DNA of 64,000 nt from Pseudobacter ginsenosidimutans (GTDB lineage Bacteria > Bacteroidota > Bacteroidia > Chitinophagales > Chitinophagaceae), in assembly GCF_007970185.1 (NCBI RefSeq), contig NZ_CP042431.1, positions 186,001 through 250,000 on the forward strand, in the 5' to 3' direction. The translations under genes and the position numbers were made by a program. Below, in pieces: positions 16,055 through 25,590 of the stretch. How positions within the stretch are numbered: position 1 is the stretch's first letter; each line of letters starts with the position of its first letter. The notes beneath the pieces were generated by a model, which saw only the letters and a list, made by a program, of their open reading frames with translations, made no database searches and had not been told where the DNA came from.

Positions 16055-16459
16055 ATGAAAAACATCCTAGTTATAACGATATCAATATTTCTAACGCTTA
16101 TTTCAATTTTTGTTTTTGCTACTAAATCTACCAATTTTGATAAAAAAACGTTCGCTCTAAAATGTCACTGGTATGTTCATGCCAATAGCAACATTGTACA
16201 AGGACATACAGACTCCATTACTGAAAATCTTTTTAAGAGTGGGCTAAATTGGACATTAGCTGGTGATCCTACTTCAGTATGTGACCCAGTTCAATATGTT
16301 TGTGCAATCTGTTATGATGATACAAAATACACATTAACGCAAGCCTTAAATGCAGTATGGTCAAATGTATTAATAAATGGATGGCAACATGGTATAGATA
16401 TAGATCCTACCGCTAGCACTTTAAAGATATACATCACAGACACCCATTTAATTCCATAG
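16055..16459 (+). CDS. Secreted four-cysteine protein, paralogue 1
   Basis: A 134-residue protein with an N-terminal signal peptide (about 1-22) and no further membrane segment, so exported to the periplasm or beyond. It shares a pattern with the proteins at 16955 and 18159: FALKCHWYV with Cys37, then CDP with Cys76, then CAIC with Cys83 and Cys86. The three all keep C-x6-C-x2-C. Also shared are a Gln-Ala-Leu-rich helix ending in Trp and an acidic GIDIDP segment. The CxxC motif lacks a following His, so it is not a c-type haem site. Metal binding or disulfide exchange are possible. The family is not one I can name. Confidence 0.8.
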   Translation: MKNILVITISIFLTLISIFVFATKSTNFDKKTFALKCHWYVHANSNIVQGHTDSITENLFKSGLNWTLAGDPTSVCDPVQYVCAICYDDTKYTLTQALNAVWSNVLINGWQHGIDIDPTASTLKIYITDTHLIP

Positions 16460-16954
16460 CTAAATATCCATAAGATTAACACTAAAAATAAGACAACTCG
16501 TGCGTGTGGCTAAACTCTTAAACCTTGAATTTGACAACCACTTCAATAATAACGAATCAAAAATAAATAATGATTTATCCATCTTACCAAATGAATCGAA
16601 ACAGTCCACAACTCAAAAGTCTTTATCCCGAATTCGTAACAAACAATGTGGAATCACTACTATTTTTGATTAGGATAAAAACAAAAGCAGTCCTGCTATC
16701 TGCATAAGCATTTTCTGCTTCTGATGTCGATTACGGCTGCTTCCATTAATTAATAAAGGAAGATTAGTATCAGCCATAATTCTATTTTATCAATCTGTTT
16801 AGCTAATTATAGCCCATCTAAAGCATGCAGTTAATAGTCACAACATTTTTCTGCATCATCAAACGACTTTATGTAATTGATTCAGTACAAAAAAGGTCAC
16901 GAGAAAATATTTGTTGATCTAATTGCAAATACGGCGATTAAATCAAGATAAAAA
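16460..16954. other. Intergenic region between paralogues 1 and 2, with two doubtful small frames
   Basis: This 495-bp AT-rich stretch has no clear gene. A 57-codon frame from a GTG at 16500 to a stop at 16673 (plus strand) and a 35-codon ATG frame at 16670-16777 (minus strand) have protein-like composition but no recognised relatives. They may be remnants of an earlier gene between the paralogues. In the two later units the corresponding position holds the MauE-like gene or its relic. Confidence 0.4.
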
Positions 16955-17365
16955 ATGAAAAGCCTAGCAACAATATTGATTTCGCTTTTATTTGTCGCCA
17001 GCACGACCTATGCTTTTGCTTTAAATTCAAAATCATACAAAAAGCATGCATTTGGATTAAAATGCTTTGACTATGTAAATTCAAGGTTTGATAATTTAGA
17101 TTATGCGAGCATCGATCAGATAACTTTAAGCGCTATTAATAATCCAGGAAATTGGGCAATTACTTCATCTAATCCTCAGGTAGAGTGTAACCCCTCGCAT
17201 TTCTTATGTGCAATTTGCTTTGACGATACTCAACTCAGTATGTCACAAGCATTGACGATTACTTGGACGTTTTATGTTACCTATGGCTATTTACCACACG
17301 GATCAGATGTTGATCCCTCCGACAAAACCGTTCTTACCTGGCTTCGGGACATTGATAATCAATAA
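16955..17365 (+). CDS. Secreted four-cysteine protein, paralogue 2
   Basis: A 136-residue protein with a signal peptide ending near TYAFA (20-22). The cysteines sit at 37, 78, 85 and 88, in the same LKC, C-N-P and CAIC contexts as in paralogues 1 and 3. A Met/Leu-Ser/Thr-Gln-Ala-Leu helix with a terminal Trp and a GSDVDP segment follow. It stands 61 bp upstream of the MauE-like gene on the same strand, so the two are probably one transcript. This suggests that the membrane protein controls the redox state of these cysteines. Function is otherwise unknown. Confidence 0.8.
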   Translation: MKSLATILISLLFVASTTYAFALNSKSYKKHAFGLKCFDYVNSRFDNLDYASIDQITLSAINNPGNWAITSSNPQVECNPSHFLCAICFDDTQLSMSQALTITWTFYVTYGYLPHGSDVDPSDKTVLTWLRDIDNQ

Positions 17366-17426
17366 ACCTAAGCAAAAATGAACTATTTACTATTGCCGCT
17401 CTTGAATAGAAAATAATAAATGCAAA

Positions 17427-17891
17427 ATGCTCATGAAAAAGATAAAATTCTCAGCACACTTGCTAAAGAAGCTAGTTGTAAACATATCATTTATGCTTTT
17501 AGCAGCCCTTTTCATATACGCCGCATACAATAAGCTGGCAATATATCCAACTTTTGTTAAGCAACTTCGCTTATCACCCGCGACATCGGGATATGAAAAT
17601 TTCCTAGCTTGGTTCATTCCAAGCATCGAAATAGCAATTGCCATCTTATTAATAATCCCGCGTTCAAGGCTTATTGGATTATACAGTTCCTTCTTCTTAA
17701 TGCTAGCGTTTACAGTTTACGTCTATGTTGTTCCGCATTTTTTTCAACAACAGACTTGTTCATGTGGAGGGATTATTAGCACCTTCTCATGGAAAGAACA
17801 TTTTTACTTTAACCTTTTCTTTACTTTCCTAGCTGGTTCAGGAGTTGTTCTCCTTTCTACAATCCAACAACAGAAAATAAGAAAGACATAA
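17427..17891 (+). CDS. MauE/DoxX-like redox-associated membrane protein
   Basis: A 154-residue inner-membrane protein with four predicted helices (about 17-38, 57-78, 84-107 and 128-147). The motif CSCGG (Cys111, Cys113) lies in the loop before the last helix. This is the architecture of the MauE family, known from methylamine dehydrogenase maturation and related to thiol redox membrane proteins. It probably passes electrons to or from exported cysteine proteins. Its neighbours are the four-cysteine proteins on both sides and a TlpA-like thioredoxin gene on the opposite strand. A decayed second copy of its 3' half follows at once. Either of two nearby ATGs (17427, 17433) could be the start. 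Confidence 0.8.
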   Translation: MLMKKIKFSAHLLKKLVVNISFMLLAALFIYAAYNKLAIYPTFVKQLRLSPATSGYENFLAWFIPSIEIAIAILLIIPRSRLIGLYSSFFLMLAFTVYVYVVPHFFQQQTCSCGGIISTFSWKEHFYFNLFFTFLAGSGVVLLSTIQQQKIRKT

Positions 17892-18060
17892 GCTTTTATC
17901 AGATAAAGTTTCAGCCTATGTTTCCTCATTTTTTTAACAAGAGGCCTTTTCATGTGGAGATATTATCAGATCTACTTCTGGAAAGAACATAAGCACTTTA
18001 ATCATTCACTCACATTATTAACTCGCATAAAAGTCACTCTTCTTTCAATAATCTGAAAAA
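17892..18060 (+). pseudogene. Decayed 3' half of a second MauE-like gene
   Basis: From about 17911 the sequence aligns with 17718-17870 of the intact gene. Both carry TCATGTGGAG, the run GGAAAGAACAT, ACTTTAA and a CTTTC-aATC ending. Several short deletions and substitutions break the frame, and one of the two motif cysteine codons is gone. It shows that a unit of four-cysteine protein plus MauE-like gene was tandemly duplicated, and that the second membrane-protein copy was lost while the third cysteine protein was kept. Confidence 0.7.
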
Positions 18061-18158
18061 AAATATTTAAGATATAAACTCATTTATTGGCCAACAAATA
18101 GGAAAAATCCGGAGCCTGAAAGACCGGGTGCTAATTAATCATTAATAAACCTAAGATT

Positions 18159-18599
18159 ATGAAAAGTTTGAAAATCGTTTTGGCATCTTTACTGCTGGTT
18201 GCAGGAGGAATAACAGTTTCTTCATTCGCAGTTGAGTCATATAACTCAAAAGCCTTTGCCCTGAAATGTTATACTTATGTAATTACAGACAAAGACAATA
18301 TCACTTTCGGTTCAGCGGATCAGATTACTGAACTCGTTGTTAAGAATGAAGGATTTTGGGCTGTATCCGCTCATACCCCCAGCACTATCAGCACAATTTG
18401 CGATCCTACGAATTTCCTTTGTGCAATTTGCTTTGATGATTCAAAGTATACTTTAACTCAGGCTCTGACTGCAGTTTGGAACTATTACAACACAAACCAT
18501 ACATTTACTTCAGGTTTGGATATTGATCCATTAACTGGAGCAACAGATGTGCTGAGAGTATATATCAGAGACGTGAATGACACAAATCCTAATCAGTAA
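18159..18599 (+). CDS. Secreted four-cysteine protein, paralogue 3
   Basis: A 146-residue protein with a signal peptide (about 1-23). The cysteines are at 37, 81, 88 and 91 in the shared contexts FALKC, CDP and CAIC. The helix LTQALTAVW and the acidic GLDIDP segment are also conserved. It is closest to paralogue 2 in its CAICFDD motif. It follows the decayed MauE copy and ends at a bidirectional terminator shared with the convergent TlpA-like gene. Three copies in 2.5 kb with strictly kept cysteine spacing indicate selection on the fold. Role unknown; an exported redox or metal-binding factor fits best. Confidence 0.8.
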   Translation: MKSLKIVLASLLLVAGGITVSSFAVESYNSKAFALKCYTYVITDKDNITFGSADQITELVVKNEGFWAVSAHTPSTISTICDPTNFLCAICFDDSKYTLTQALTAVWNYYNTNHTFTSGLDIDPLTGATDVLRVYIRDVNDTNPNQ

Positions 18600-18606
18600 T
18601 TTGTCC

Positions 18607-18642
18607 AAAATCAATGAGGAGCTATTGTTCCTCATTGATTTT
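18607..18642. terminator. Bidirectional intrinsic terminator
   Basis: AAAATCAATGAGGA and TCCTCATTGATTTT form a perfect 14-bp stem with an 8-base loop and T-runs on both strands. The stop codon of the minus-strand TlpA-like gene lies inside the right arm. It terminates both the cysteine-protein gene and the TlpA-like gene. Confidence 0.85.
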
Positions 18643-20125
18643 CTATTATGTACAATCTGAAAAGATTGAACTTCTTTTTCGTAATTGTGAACCCATTCTT
18701 TCTTAGTCCATTTTCCAACTCGTTTAGCCCGAACCCGACAGGCAGTTCTATGAAACTTATTCTATCTAGATTGGAATCATTGATAAAGTAACTACCTTTC
18801 AAATCATCTTTGAGTTTAGAACCAAAATTATCAGATACGATATCAGAAATTGAAACATTGATATACCTTCGCATCTTTACATTGTTCCTCATAAAGTCTT
18901 CTAACTTTAATTCATCATTTTGTAGAGATTTAGATTTGACTTTAGCCATGTTTGAGTGAGTCATAACAAAGCCAAGCACACTATCTTCTTTAAAGGATAT
19001 TTCGGCACCCAAAAACTGCGTCCCAAAAGCCTCTAGTTCTTTCCGCATGGAATCAATTAGCTGATCTTGAGTGTAAGACATAGGAGCTATCTGCTCGTAA
19101 CAAAATCGGCCCCTGGCATATTGACTATCGGTCTTCTTTAGAGTATTAACGTAATAATCAGTGTATTTTGTAGTGTCTCGTACTTTCAATACTAATTCTC
19201 CCGGCAAGGGTGAAATAATTATTTTATCTTCATTTTCTCTTATTTCATTTTTCCAAGCCATCTTTAGCAAATTCAAATACGACTGATTAATTAATGTGTT
19301 TCTCCGTATCCCATTTACAGAATCGACTAAATCGAATACTGCACCGGGTTGCTGAGTCGCATAATTGGGATTGAATGGAGAAAGAAACGAATTATATCTA
19401 TAAAAAGAAGGAATAACTTTTAGCACCTTAAAATAAGGCAAGGTAGGCTCAAACCTTGGCAAAGTACTTTCATTTGCTATATATGATACATCACCTCCTC
19501 GTAAGTATTTACTTACTTTCTCCTCATAAGTATTGTATGCACTTCCGAGTACATGTACTGCCCCGTTCTTGCCAATCCAAACATGATAAGGAATTGTTTG
19601 AATAGGGAAATAGGCAAGCAAATTTGTTGAGTTTATTATAATAGGCAATTTTGGAAGGACCGCACCTTTCGGAAAAAATTTTCTGATTTCCTCTTTTGAT
19701 TGCCACGGATTGACTAAAAGAACCTTAACCTTATTTCCAAATTTTGCTTGGAGAGATTCCATCTTAGGAAATGAGGCAATACAGGAAAAACAATTCGTAT
19801 TCCAAAAGTCCAATATTATCAATTCTGTTTCCTTTTCTTTCAAATCGAACAATCTTACGCTGCCTATTGAATCCATTAGTTCGCCTATTAACACATTGGG
19901 GATATTGTCTCCAACCTTCAACATTTTTTCTTTCCACCCGATACCTAATTGTTCGTCAAGCTGGGCCTTATATTCATTTCTCCAATCATTCGCCAAAAAG
20001 AGAGAATCGTAAATTCTCAAGAGCTCTGTTGCATTATACTGAACTCTATTCCCCTGCCCTAAGAGTATCGATGAAATCAAAAGGAACAAGATCAAATAAA
20101 TACTTTTTTGTAACTCTTTATTCAT
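18632..20125 (-). CDS. TlpA-like thiol-disulfide oxidoreductase with long C-terminal extension
   Basis: A 497-residue exported thioredoxin-fold protein. I chose the ATG at 20125 because it gives a signal peptide (about 1-23); the frame runs upstream for 27 further codons. The redoxin domain (about 68-210) has FWNTNCFSC with the CxxC pair Cys112/Cys115 and the cis-proline loop TIPYHVWIG (Pro179). The 280-residue C-terminal part has no motif I can name with certainty; it resembles the extensions found on Bacteroidota TlpA proteins. It lies upstream-reading after SusC/SusD on the minus strand and converges on the four-cysteine genes. A disulfide reductase serving those proteins is the natural guess. 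Confidence 0.85.
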   Translation of the reverse strand: MNKELQKSIYLILFLLISSILLGQGNRVQYNATELLRIYDSLFLANDWRNEYKAQLDEQLGIGWKEKMLKVGDNIPNVLIGELMDSIGSVRLFDLKEKETELIILDFWNTNCFSCIASFPKMESLQAKFGNKVKVLLVNPWQSKEEIRKFFPKGAVLPKLPIIINSTNLLAYFPIQTIPYHVWIGKNGAVHVLGSAYNTYEEKVSKYLRGGDVSYIANESTLPRFEPTLPYFKVLKVIPSFYRYNSFLSPFNPNYATQQPGAVFDLVDSVNGIRRNTLINQSYLNLLKMAWKNEIRENEDKIIISPLPGELVLKVRDTTKYTDYYVNTLKKTDSQYARGRFCYEQIAPMSYTQDQLIDSMRKELEAFGTQFLGAEISFKEDSVLGFVMTHSNMAKVKSKSLQNDELKLEDFMRNNVKMRRYINVSISDIVSDNFGSKLKDDLKGSYFINDSNLDRISFIELPVGFGLNELENGLRKNGFTITKKKFNLFRLYIIENQ

Positions 20126-20296
20126 GAATTTCAATATTTGCAGAATTGGATAATGTCTGAAATAATCAATTCTAAAATTTTGATATTCCACCCGATTTAT
20201 TTCCATTAAGACTTAAAAGAAGTTATTGCTATTGGAATGGCTATGCATTTGGCAATCATATCATGGCAATCTGTTAGATATCAGATAATTAGAAGC

Positions 20297-21661
20297 TCAT
20301 CTAATATTTTGTTCAATTCCTGATTTTATTATTTCTTCCTTGGGAATCAATAATACAGTTCGAGTGTCATTAGGTAACAAAGTATATGTTACACCGTCAA
20401 TAATCCTTTTTAACTCAATCCCATGTCCTTCAAGATTCAGCCTTCGAATATCTGTCCAACGCTGGCCTCTAAATACTAATTCTTTTCTCCGTTCAGAAAG
20501 TATTATAGTAAGCGCAGCTTCAGGGGAAGACGCATCCAAATCTTCAAATGAGCTAGATTCAAAACGTTTTCTTAACAATTTATTTAGTTCGGCCATTGCT
20601 TGTGTAACATCTCCACCCCTCGCAAGGCACTCAGCCTTTATCAAATACATTTCACTAGTTGTTAATCCATTAAAAACTGAACCATTACTTATATTATAAA
20701 AACTACCTTTAAATCGATAGGTACCTTCATCAGGTTCTGAATTAGGCCTGAAATAGATATTTAAGCGTAAGTCATTAGGCAAATAACTTTTTATGAGGCT
20801 TGTGTCAATTTTAGCAACATTACGCCCTGTAAGTCCTTTATTTCTTAGTGAACTAAAAAAAATAATTTCTGGATTTTCTGCAAATGCTGGAATAATCTCA
20901 CCTGCTGACATCAAATTATTAAAATCAAGTAATTCATTCTTCTCTTTTAGCGCTAAATCTGCATATTTAAGTGCATTTGAATAATCAAGCATACTAAGAT
21001 AAACTCTCGCTAAGAGTGCCATAGCTGATGCCTTATTTGGTCTAAATGCGGTAACAACATCTTTGGGCAACAACTCAATTGCCTTTTTTGCATCCTCAAT
21101 TATTTTAGAATAAGTCTCCTTAACTGAAGATCGGGCCAATTTACTTTCAACATCTGCATTCAAACGGAGTACAATTCCATTGTCCGCATCTGCTGAAGGA
21201 CTAAAATTCTTACAATACAATTGCGACAATTGGAAAAAGGAGAATGATCTGAAAAAAAGCGCGCTTCCTTCAACATCATTATATTCATTACCGACTTTTT
21301 TTACTCTTCCTAATGCGTCCAAAACTACATTTGAATAATATATTGGTGACAAATATGGAAATCTCCAAGTATCAAAATCCTCAGCAGTTTCTGACCATAT
21401 ATAATTATCCCTATCAAATATTTCAGCGGCTTGCCAATCACTAGGTTTGACAAAATAATTATCAGAAACCAATTCTATCAACGCAGTCCCTGATTGAAAA
21501 TTCATTACATTATTATTATCTAATAACGCCTGCAAATCTTGTGGTGTTTCAGGAACATAAAATCCCATTTGCGACTTCTTGTCCAGATATTTCTTACATG
21601 ATGAACTCCCTATTAGAGTTAGTCCACAAATTAATAACACAATCTTTATCTTAAGAGACAT
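20297..21661 (-). CDS. SusD/RagB-family outer-membrane lipoprotein
   Basis: A 454-residue surface lipoprotein with lipobox GSSSC at 18-22. The typical SusD start follows (KKYLDKKSQMGFYVPETPQD), with TPR-like helices in the middle (LYCKNF, ALLARVYLSMLDYSNALKYAD). The C-terminal signature is LSERRKELVFRGQRWTDIRRLN. SusD proteins cap the SusC channel and bind substrate. It follows SusC by 35 bp on the same strand. It is somewhat shorter than many SusD proteins. The substrate is not predictable, and no polysaccharide-degrading enzyme is present nearby. A peptide, metal complex or protein substrate is therefore as likely as a glycan. Confidence 0.92.
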   Translation of the reverse strand: MSLKIKIVLLICGLTLIGSSSCKKYLDKKSQMGFYVPETPQDLQALLDNNNVMNFQSGTALIELVSDNYFVKPSDWQAAEIFDRDNYIWSETAEDFDTWRFPYLSPIYYSNVVLDALGRVKKVGNEYNDVEGSALFFRSFSFFQLSQLYCKNFSPSADADNGIVLRLNADVESKLARSSVKETYSKIIEDAKKAIELLPKDVVTAFRPNKASAMALLARVYLSMLDYSNALKYADLALKEKNELLDFNNLMSAGEIIPAFAENPEIIFFSSLRNKGLTGRNVAKIDTSLIKSYLPNDLRLNIYFRPNSEPDEGTYRFKGSFYNISNGSVFNGLTTSEMYLIKAECLARGGDVTQAMAELNKLLRKRFESSSFEDLDASSPEAALTIILSERRKELVFRGQRWTDIRRLNLEGHGIELKRIIDGVTYTLLPNDTRTVLLIPKEEIIKSGIEQNIR

Positions 21662-21696
21662 AAAATTCCAATTTTCTATTAGTAAAATATTACTTT

Positions 21697-24600
21697 CTAG
21701 AGCCCTACATTAACTCCTATTGTAAATGTTTTTGGCGTAGGAATAATGTATTTAATTCCTCCAGTAAAATCAGGGTCATTCCCAGATTTGTCTTTTTTCC
21801 AAAGGATAATATTGAGATTATTCACATAGACAAAACAACTCATCTGCTTCAATATCTTTATTTGGTCAACATTAAGGGTATACTGAATCCTGAAATCCTC
21901 AAGTCTAACATTATCCCCCCTTAAGACATTTATTTCTGAGAACTGGTAGAAGTCGTCACGCCCTTGAAGATCAGATGAAATAGGGTAAATCATCGAAGGT
22001 ACATTTGTTACTTTTTCGTCGCCTGGCTTTTGCCATCTCTTTGAATAATCACTTATACCGTCCCATGCAGAAAATAGTAGCCCGTAATTCAAAGCAGGTT
22101 TTCTATAATAAAAGTTTAACTTATACGAAATATTAAAAGAAGCAGTCAGGCCTTTCCAACTAAAAGTATTGTTTATAAAGCCAGAATATAATGGAATTGA
22201 AGATCCATGAAAAACTTGATTCCCTACGCTATCATTGAAAATATCAATGTAGTTCTTGCTTACTTTCCCATCTAAATATCCTTGCGGGTCACCGGTTAAA
22301 GCATCAAGTCCTCCCCAACTGTAGCTAGATAAACCATAAGCCAATTTCCCAACAGATGGGTTAATTCCAAAAGAAATGAAATCTGCAGCCCTATATAACC
22401 GAGGCAAAAATATTTTAGTTACTTTCATCCTAGCATGGCTCAATCCAAACTGAGTGACCCAGGAAATATTCCTTTTCAGGAGTGTTGCTTTAAGATTGAT
22501 TTCAATCCCATTTCCCTTCAAGCTGGCTGAATTAACGAAATACGACAAAACACCCGAAGAAGAAGGTAAATCAATCGCAGAAATTAAATCCTTCGATTCT
22601 TTATTAAAAAAATCAACGCTTCCCTCAAATCGATTTTTGAATAGCGAAAAGTCAATCCCAATGTTTCGCACACGAACCTCTTCCCATCTCAAATCTGGAT
22701 TTGGAGGGCTTCCGACATCACCATATAGTAAACCTGTAAACTGAGCAGGGTCGATATTGTAAGCCATGGTAGAATATCCTGTAGCAGAATTATTCACATT
22801 TCCGGAATAACCGTAAGAAAATCTTAGCTTAAGATTAGACACCCAGTTAACTGAAAAAAAAGATTCTTTGTTAATTTGCCATGACCCGCCGGCAGACCAT
22901 AAAGGTTTCCATTTTTTGTTCGAAGTTATGCCGAAAATATTCGCGCCGTCCCTCCTGGCACTTCCATATACAGTATATCGATCCTTGAAAGTATAAGCCA
23001 AATTGGTTGTTAGTGAAACAAATCTATTAATACTATTCTCTACAAAAGCTCCTCTCTGAGGAACTTGAGCGAAGGATGAAGTGCCATACTGCTTAAATTG
23101 CCCTCTATAGTCAATATAGGAATCATAGGCCCCAACCTGATCATTGTATCCATAAAGTCTATTGCTGCTTGCAGAGGCATTTGTTTCAGAAATATCAGAG
23201 GCTATTAAGCCGGTTATTAAATGGTTAATTCCTATAGTTTTATTTATGCTAATTTGTCCTCGAAAGTTATATGATGTTGCTTTGCTATTTCCATAATCCA
23301 ATATTCCTCCTCTAGGAATTGGATATCTCATTTGAGGATCAGAGTAATCTAAATTTGTATACCTATTTATTAGATCTCTTACAAAATAGGAGTTCTTATT
23401 GTACAAAGTCCTAGCGTCGCTACTATTTACAGAATATTGAGCTAAAAACTGGGTGCTAAGCCAGCTATTAATCCTATATGTGAGTCCAAGATTTAGATTA
23501 ATTAGACGATCCATATTTCTTGAATCTGCCAATTTGATTTCATCCAAAGGCCTAAATTTCCAATCTAAAAGTTGCCCTCCACCAGCTGTATCAACGTAAG
23601 TAGCCCTAAAATCCTTGGCAATGATCGCAGAATTTCCACTACCATCTACAAGTTGTGCATAGGGATAAGAGCGAAACTGAGGAATCCCTGTTTGTCTACT
23701 TTGTGATTGACTAAGACTGATCCCTGCCAAAATTTCCAAATTCTTTATTAGTTTCAAGGCTACATTAGAATTAATAGTATACTGCTTATCGCCGTTTGTA
23801 TTTTGAATTACTGGGCCACTCCCATTAAATCCAAGCGAAAGAGAATAATTTACAAAATTGCTTCCCCCAGTAAGGTTCACATATTGCTGATGAGATATTC
23901 TTTTCTTGTACACATAATCATTAAGATCGTTCCTTACATCATTTTTGCGCATTGCATCAATCATTTCTGTACCTTCCTTTTCGTCTATCAATCCTTTCTT
24001 AATTTTGTCTAATATTTCAACTACAGGAGTTACTACTGGCCATGTGTCTGTATTTTCTAGGGTTGTTGAATAAAAACCTTTTGAAAATAAGAACTTCTCA
24101 ACATCAATAAAGTCAGAACTTGTAATTGTTGGGTATTTAAATAAATTAGGCTTCTCCTGAATTGAAATATTTGATTGAAAAGAAACTCTAATGGGTTGAT
24201 TAAATTTTGCCTTTTTTGTCGTTATAACAATAACTCCATTTCCTGCTCTAGATCCCCATATTGAAGTTGCCGCAGCATCTTTCAATACGACGATATTTTC
24301 AACGTCATTGGGGTTTACAGTTGAGAGATCGTATGGATATGGGAAATTATCTAAAATTATTAGTGGCTTTGCATTGCTGTATAATGTGCTAATGCCTCTG
24401 ATTTGAATGGAAGTTCCATTCTCATCTTTCTTATTGAAAAAAACCCCAGTAACAGTTCCATCAAGCCTATCCAAAATAGCCATTCCAGCGCGTCTATGAA
24501 AGCTTACGCTATCTAATTGGGAATATGCACCTACAAAGCGCTCATTGCTTACTTTATTATATCCAGTTGAAACAACGACTTCTTTCATCTGCTGCGCAGC

Positions 24601-25167
24601 AACATTCAACTTCACCATTAGATTTCCCCCAGTAATTCTTATTAGCTTCGTTTCATATCCCACATTTGTTATCATCAGCACCCCTCTTTCTTCCGCCTTA
24701 ATTAAGAAACTTCCATCCACACCTGTAGCTGTGGAAGCGCCGGTAGCTCGAACAGTTACTGTCGCGCCTGCAACAGGTTTTCCATCCTGATCAACGACTT
24801 TACCAATGAGATCAATCGGATTCCCTGCCGTAGTATCAGCATCAAAAGCAATCTGCTGCGCAGATTGCTTCTTCTTTATTATCACGAACGCTTCTGATAT
24901 CTCGTACTTAAAAGGCTGTTCCTTCATAATCATATCCAATACAGTTCGGATAGATTCATTCACAACACTCAAACTAACCTTGCTGGCACCCTTTAACTGA
25001 TCGCCGGAATACACAAAGGAATAGCTTGATTGTTTCTGAATCAGCTTGAAAACATTTTCAAGTGATTCATCTTTTACTTTTATAGTTATTCCCTGGGCAA
25101 ATGCATTTGCATGTGTATGCAAAAATGTCGTAGCAATCAGTAATAGCAGTGTAGCATAGTGTTTCAT
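21697..25167 (-). CDS. SusC/RagA-family TonB-linked outer-membrane transporter
   Basis: A 1156-residue transporter with signal peptide (1-25) and STN domain at about 27-110 (ITIKVKDESLENVFKLIQKQ). A carboxypeptidase-regulatory-like domain follows at about 130-205 (GKVVDQDGKPVAGATVTVRA). The plug has EVVVSTGYNKVS, IQIRGIS and DAAATSIWGSRAGNGVIVIT, and a large barrel ends at residue 1156. The plug start VVVSTGYNKV is the SusC signature in which other members read VGYG. The STN domain fits signalling to the FecR at 26095-27288. SusD and the TlpA-like gene are downstream on the same strand. Confidence 0.95.
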   Translation of the reverse strand: MKHYATLLLLIATTFLHTHANAFAQGITIKVKDESLENVFKLIQKQSSYSFVYSGDQLKGASKVSLSVVNESIRTVLDMIMKEQPFKYEISEAFVIIKKKQSAQQIAFDADTTAGNPIDLIGKVVDQDGKPVAGATVTVRATGASTATGVDGSFLIKAEERGVLMITNVGYETKLIRITGGNLMVKLNVAAQQMKEVVVSTGYNKVSNERFVGAYSQLDSVSFHRRAGMAILDRLDGTVTGVFFNKKDENGTSIQIRGISTLYSNAKPLIILDNFPYPYDLSTVNPNDVENIVVLKDAAATSIWGSRAGNGVIVITTKKAKFNQPIRVSFQSNISIQEKPNLFKYPTITSSDFIDVEKFLFSKGFYSTTLENTDTWPVVTPVVEILDKIKKGLIDEKEGTEMIDAMRKNDVRNDLNDYVYKKRISHQQYVNLTGGSNFVNYSLSLGFNGSGPVIQNTNGDKQYTINSNVALKLIKNLEILAGISLSQSQSRQTGIPQFRSYPYAQLVDGSGNSAIIAKDFRATYVDTAGGGQLLDWKFRPLDEIKLADSRNMDRLINLNLGLTYRINSWLSTQFLAQYSVNSSDARTLYNKNSYFVRDLINRYTNLDYSDPQMRYPIPRGGILDYGNSKATSYNFRGQISINKTIGINHLITGLIASDISETNASASSNRLYGYNDQVGAYDSYIDYRGQFKQYGTSSFAQVPQRGAFVENSINRFVSLTTNLAYTFKDRYTVYGSARRDGANIFGITSNKKWKPLWSAGGSWQINKESFFSVNWVSNLKLRFSYGYSGNVNNSATGYSTMAYNIDPAQFTGLLYGDVGSPPNPDLRWEEVRVRNIGIDFSLFKNRFEGSVDFFNKESKDLISAIDLPSSSGVLSYFVNSASLKGNGIEINLKATLLKRNISWVTQFGLSHARMKVTKIFLPRLYRAADFISFGINPSVGKLAYGLSSYSWGGLDALTGDPQGYLDGKVSKNYIDIFNDSVGNQVFHGSSIPLYSGFINNTFSWKGLTASFNISYKLNFYYRKPALNYGLLFSAWDGISDYSKRWQKPGDEKVTNVPSMIYPISSDLQGRDDFYQFSEINVLRGDNVRLEDFRIQYTLNVDQIKILKQMSCFVYVNNLNIILWKKDKSGNDPDFTGGIKYIIPTPKTFTIGVNVGL

Positions 25168-25293
25168 GTTGCAGTAGTTAGTGATGATTCATTACAGGGT
25201 TTATGTAATGTGGGGCAGTAAGGAAAACAAGATAAGGGTTGCGTTGATGGAACTGCATAGCTCTAAGGTTTAAAAATCATCACTTACACCAGG

Positions 25294-25348
25294 GCTTCCA
25301 GCCTATCGGGATCTATTTGGCTTCTGAAGATCCCAGCAGGCTGGAAGC
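25294..25348 (-). promoter_or_regulatory. 18-bp hairpin in the susC leader
   Basis: GCTTCCAGCCT plus GGGATCT pair with AGATCCC plus AGGCTGGAAGC across a symmetric three-base internal loop, with a 13-base terminal loop. It lies about 130 bp upstream of the susC start. It has no T-run, so it is better read as a leader structure than a terminator. Confidence 0.6.
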
Positions 25349-25554
25349 ACCCGGCAAGTCATTGTGAGCATGCGTATGAAAACGCAATGCTCTAAGACTA
25401 TATGTTAGTTGCTTTAGGTTTTTACTGATTACTGGAATGCTGATCACTGTATAACAGTTCACAGCGGTAACTTTCTGAGACAAGGCAATCTTAAGGAGGT
25501 TTAATGGTAATGATTGCGCTTCATATAGATGGAGAGAATATCAATCACTCAAAT

Positions 25555-25590
25555 AAAAAACCGCTTTCCGAAAACATAGGATAAAGCGGT
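25555..25590 (-). terminator. Minus-strand terminator upstream of susC
   Basis: On the minus strand the stem ACCGCTTT/AAAGCGGT (with an inner CC/GG step) is followed by TTTTTT. It would stop transcripts arriving from the fecR side before they reach susC, giving susC its own promoter. Confidence 0.7.
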
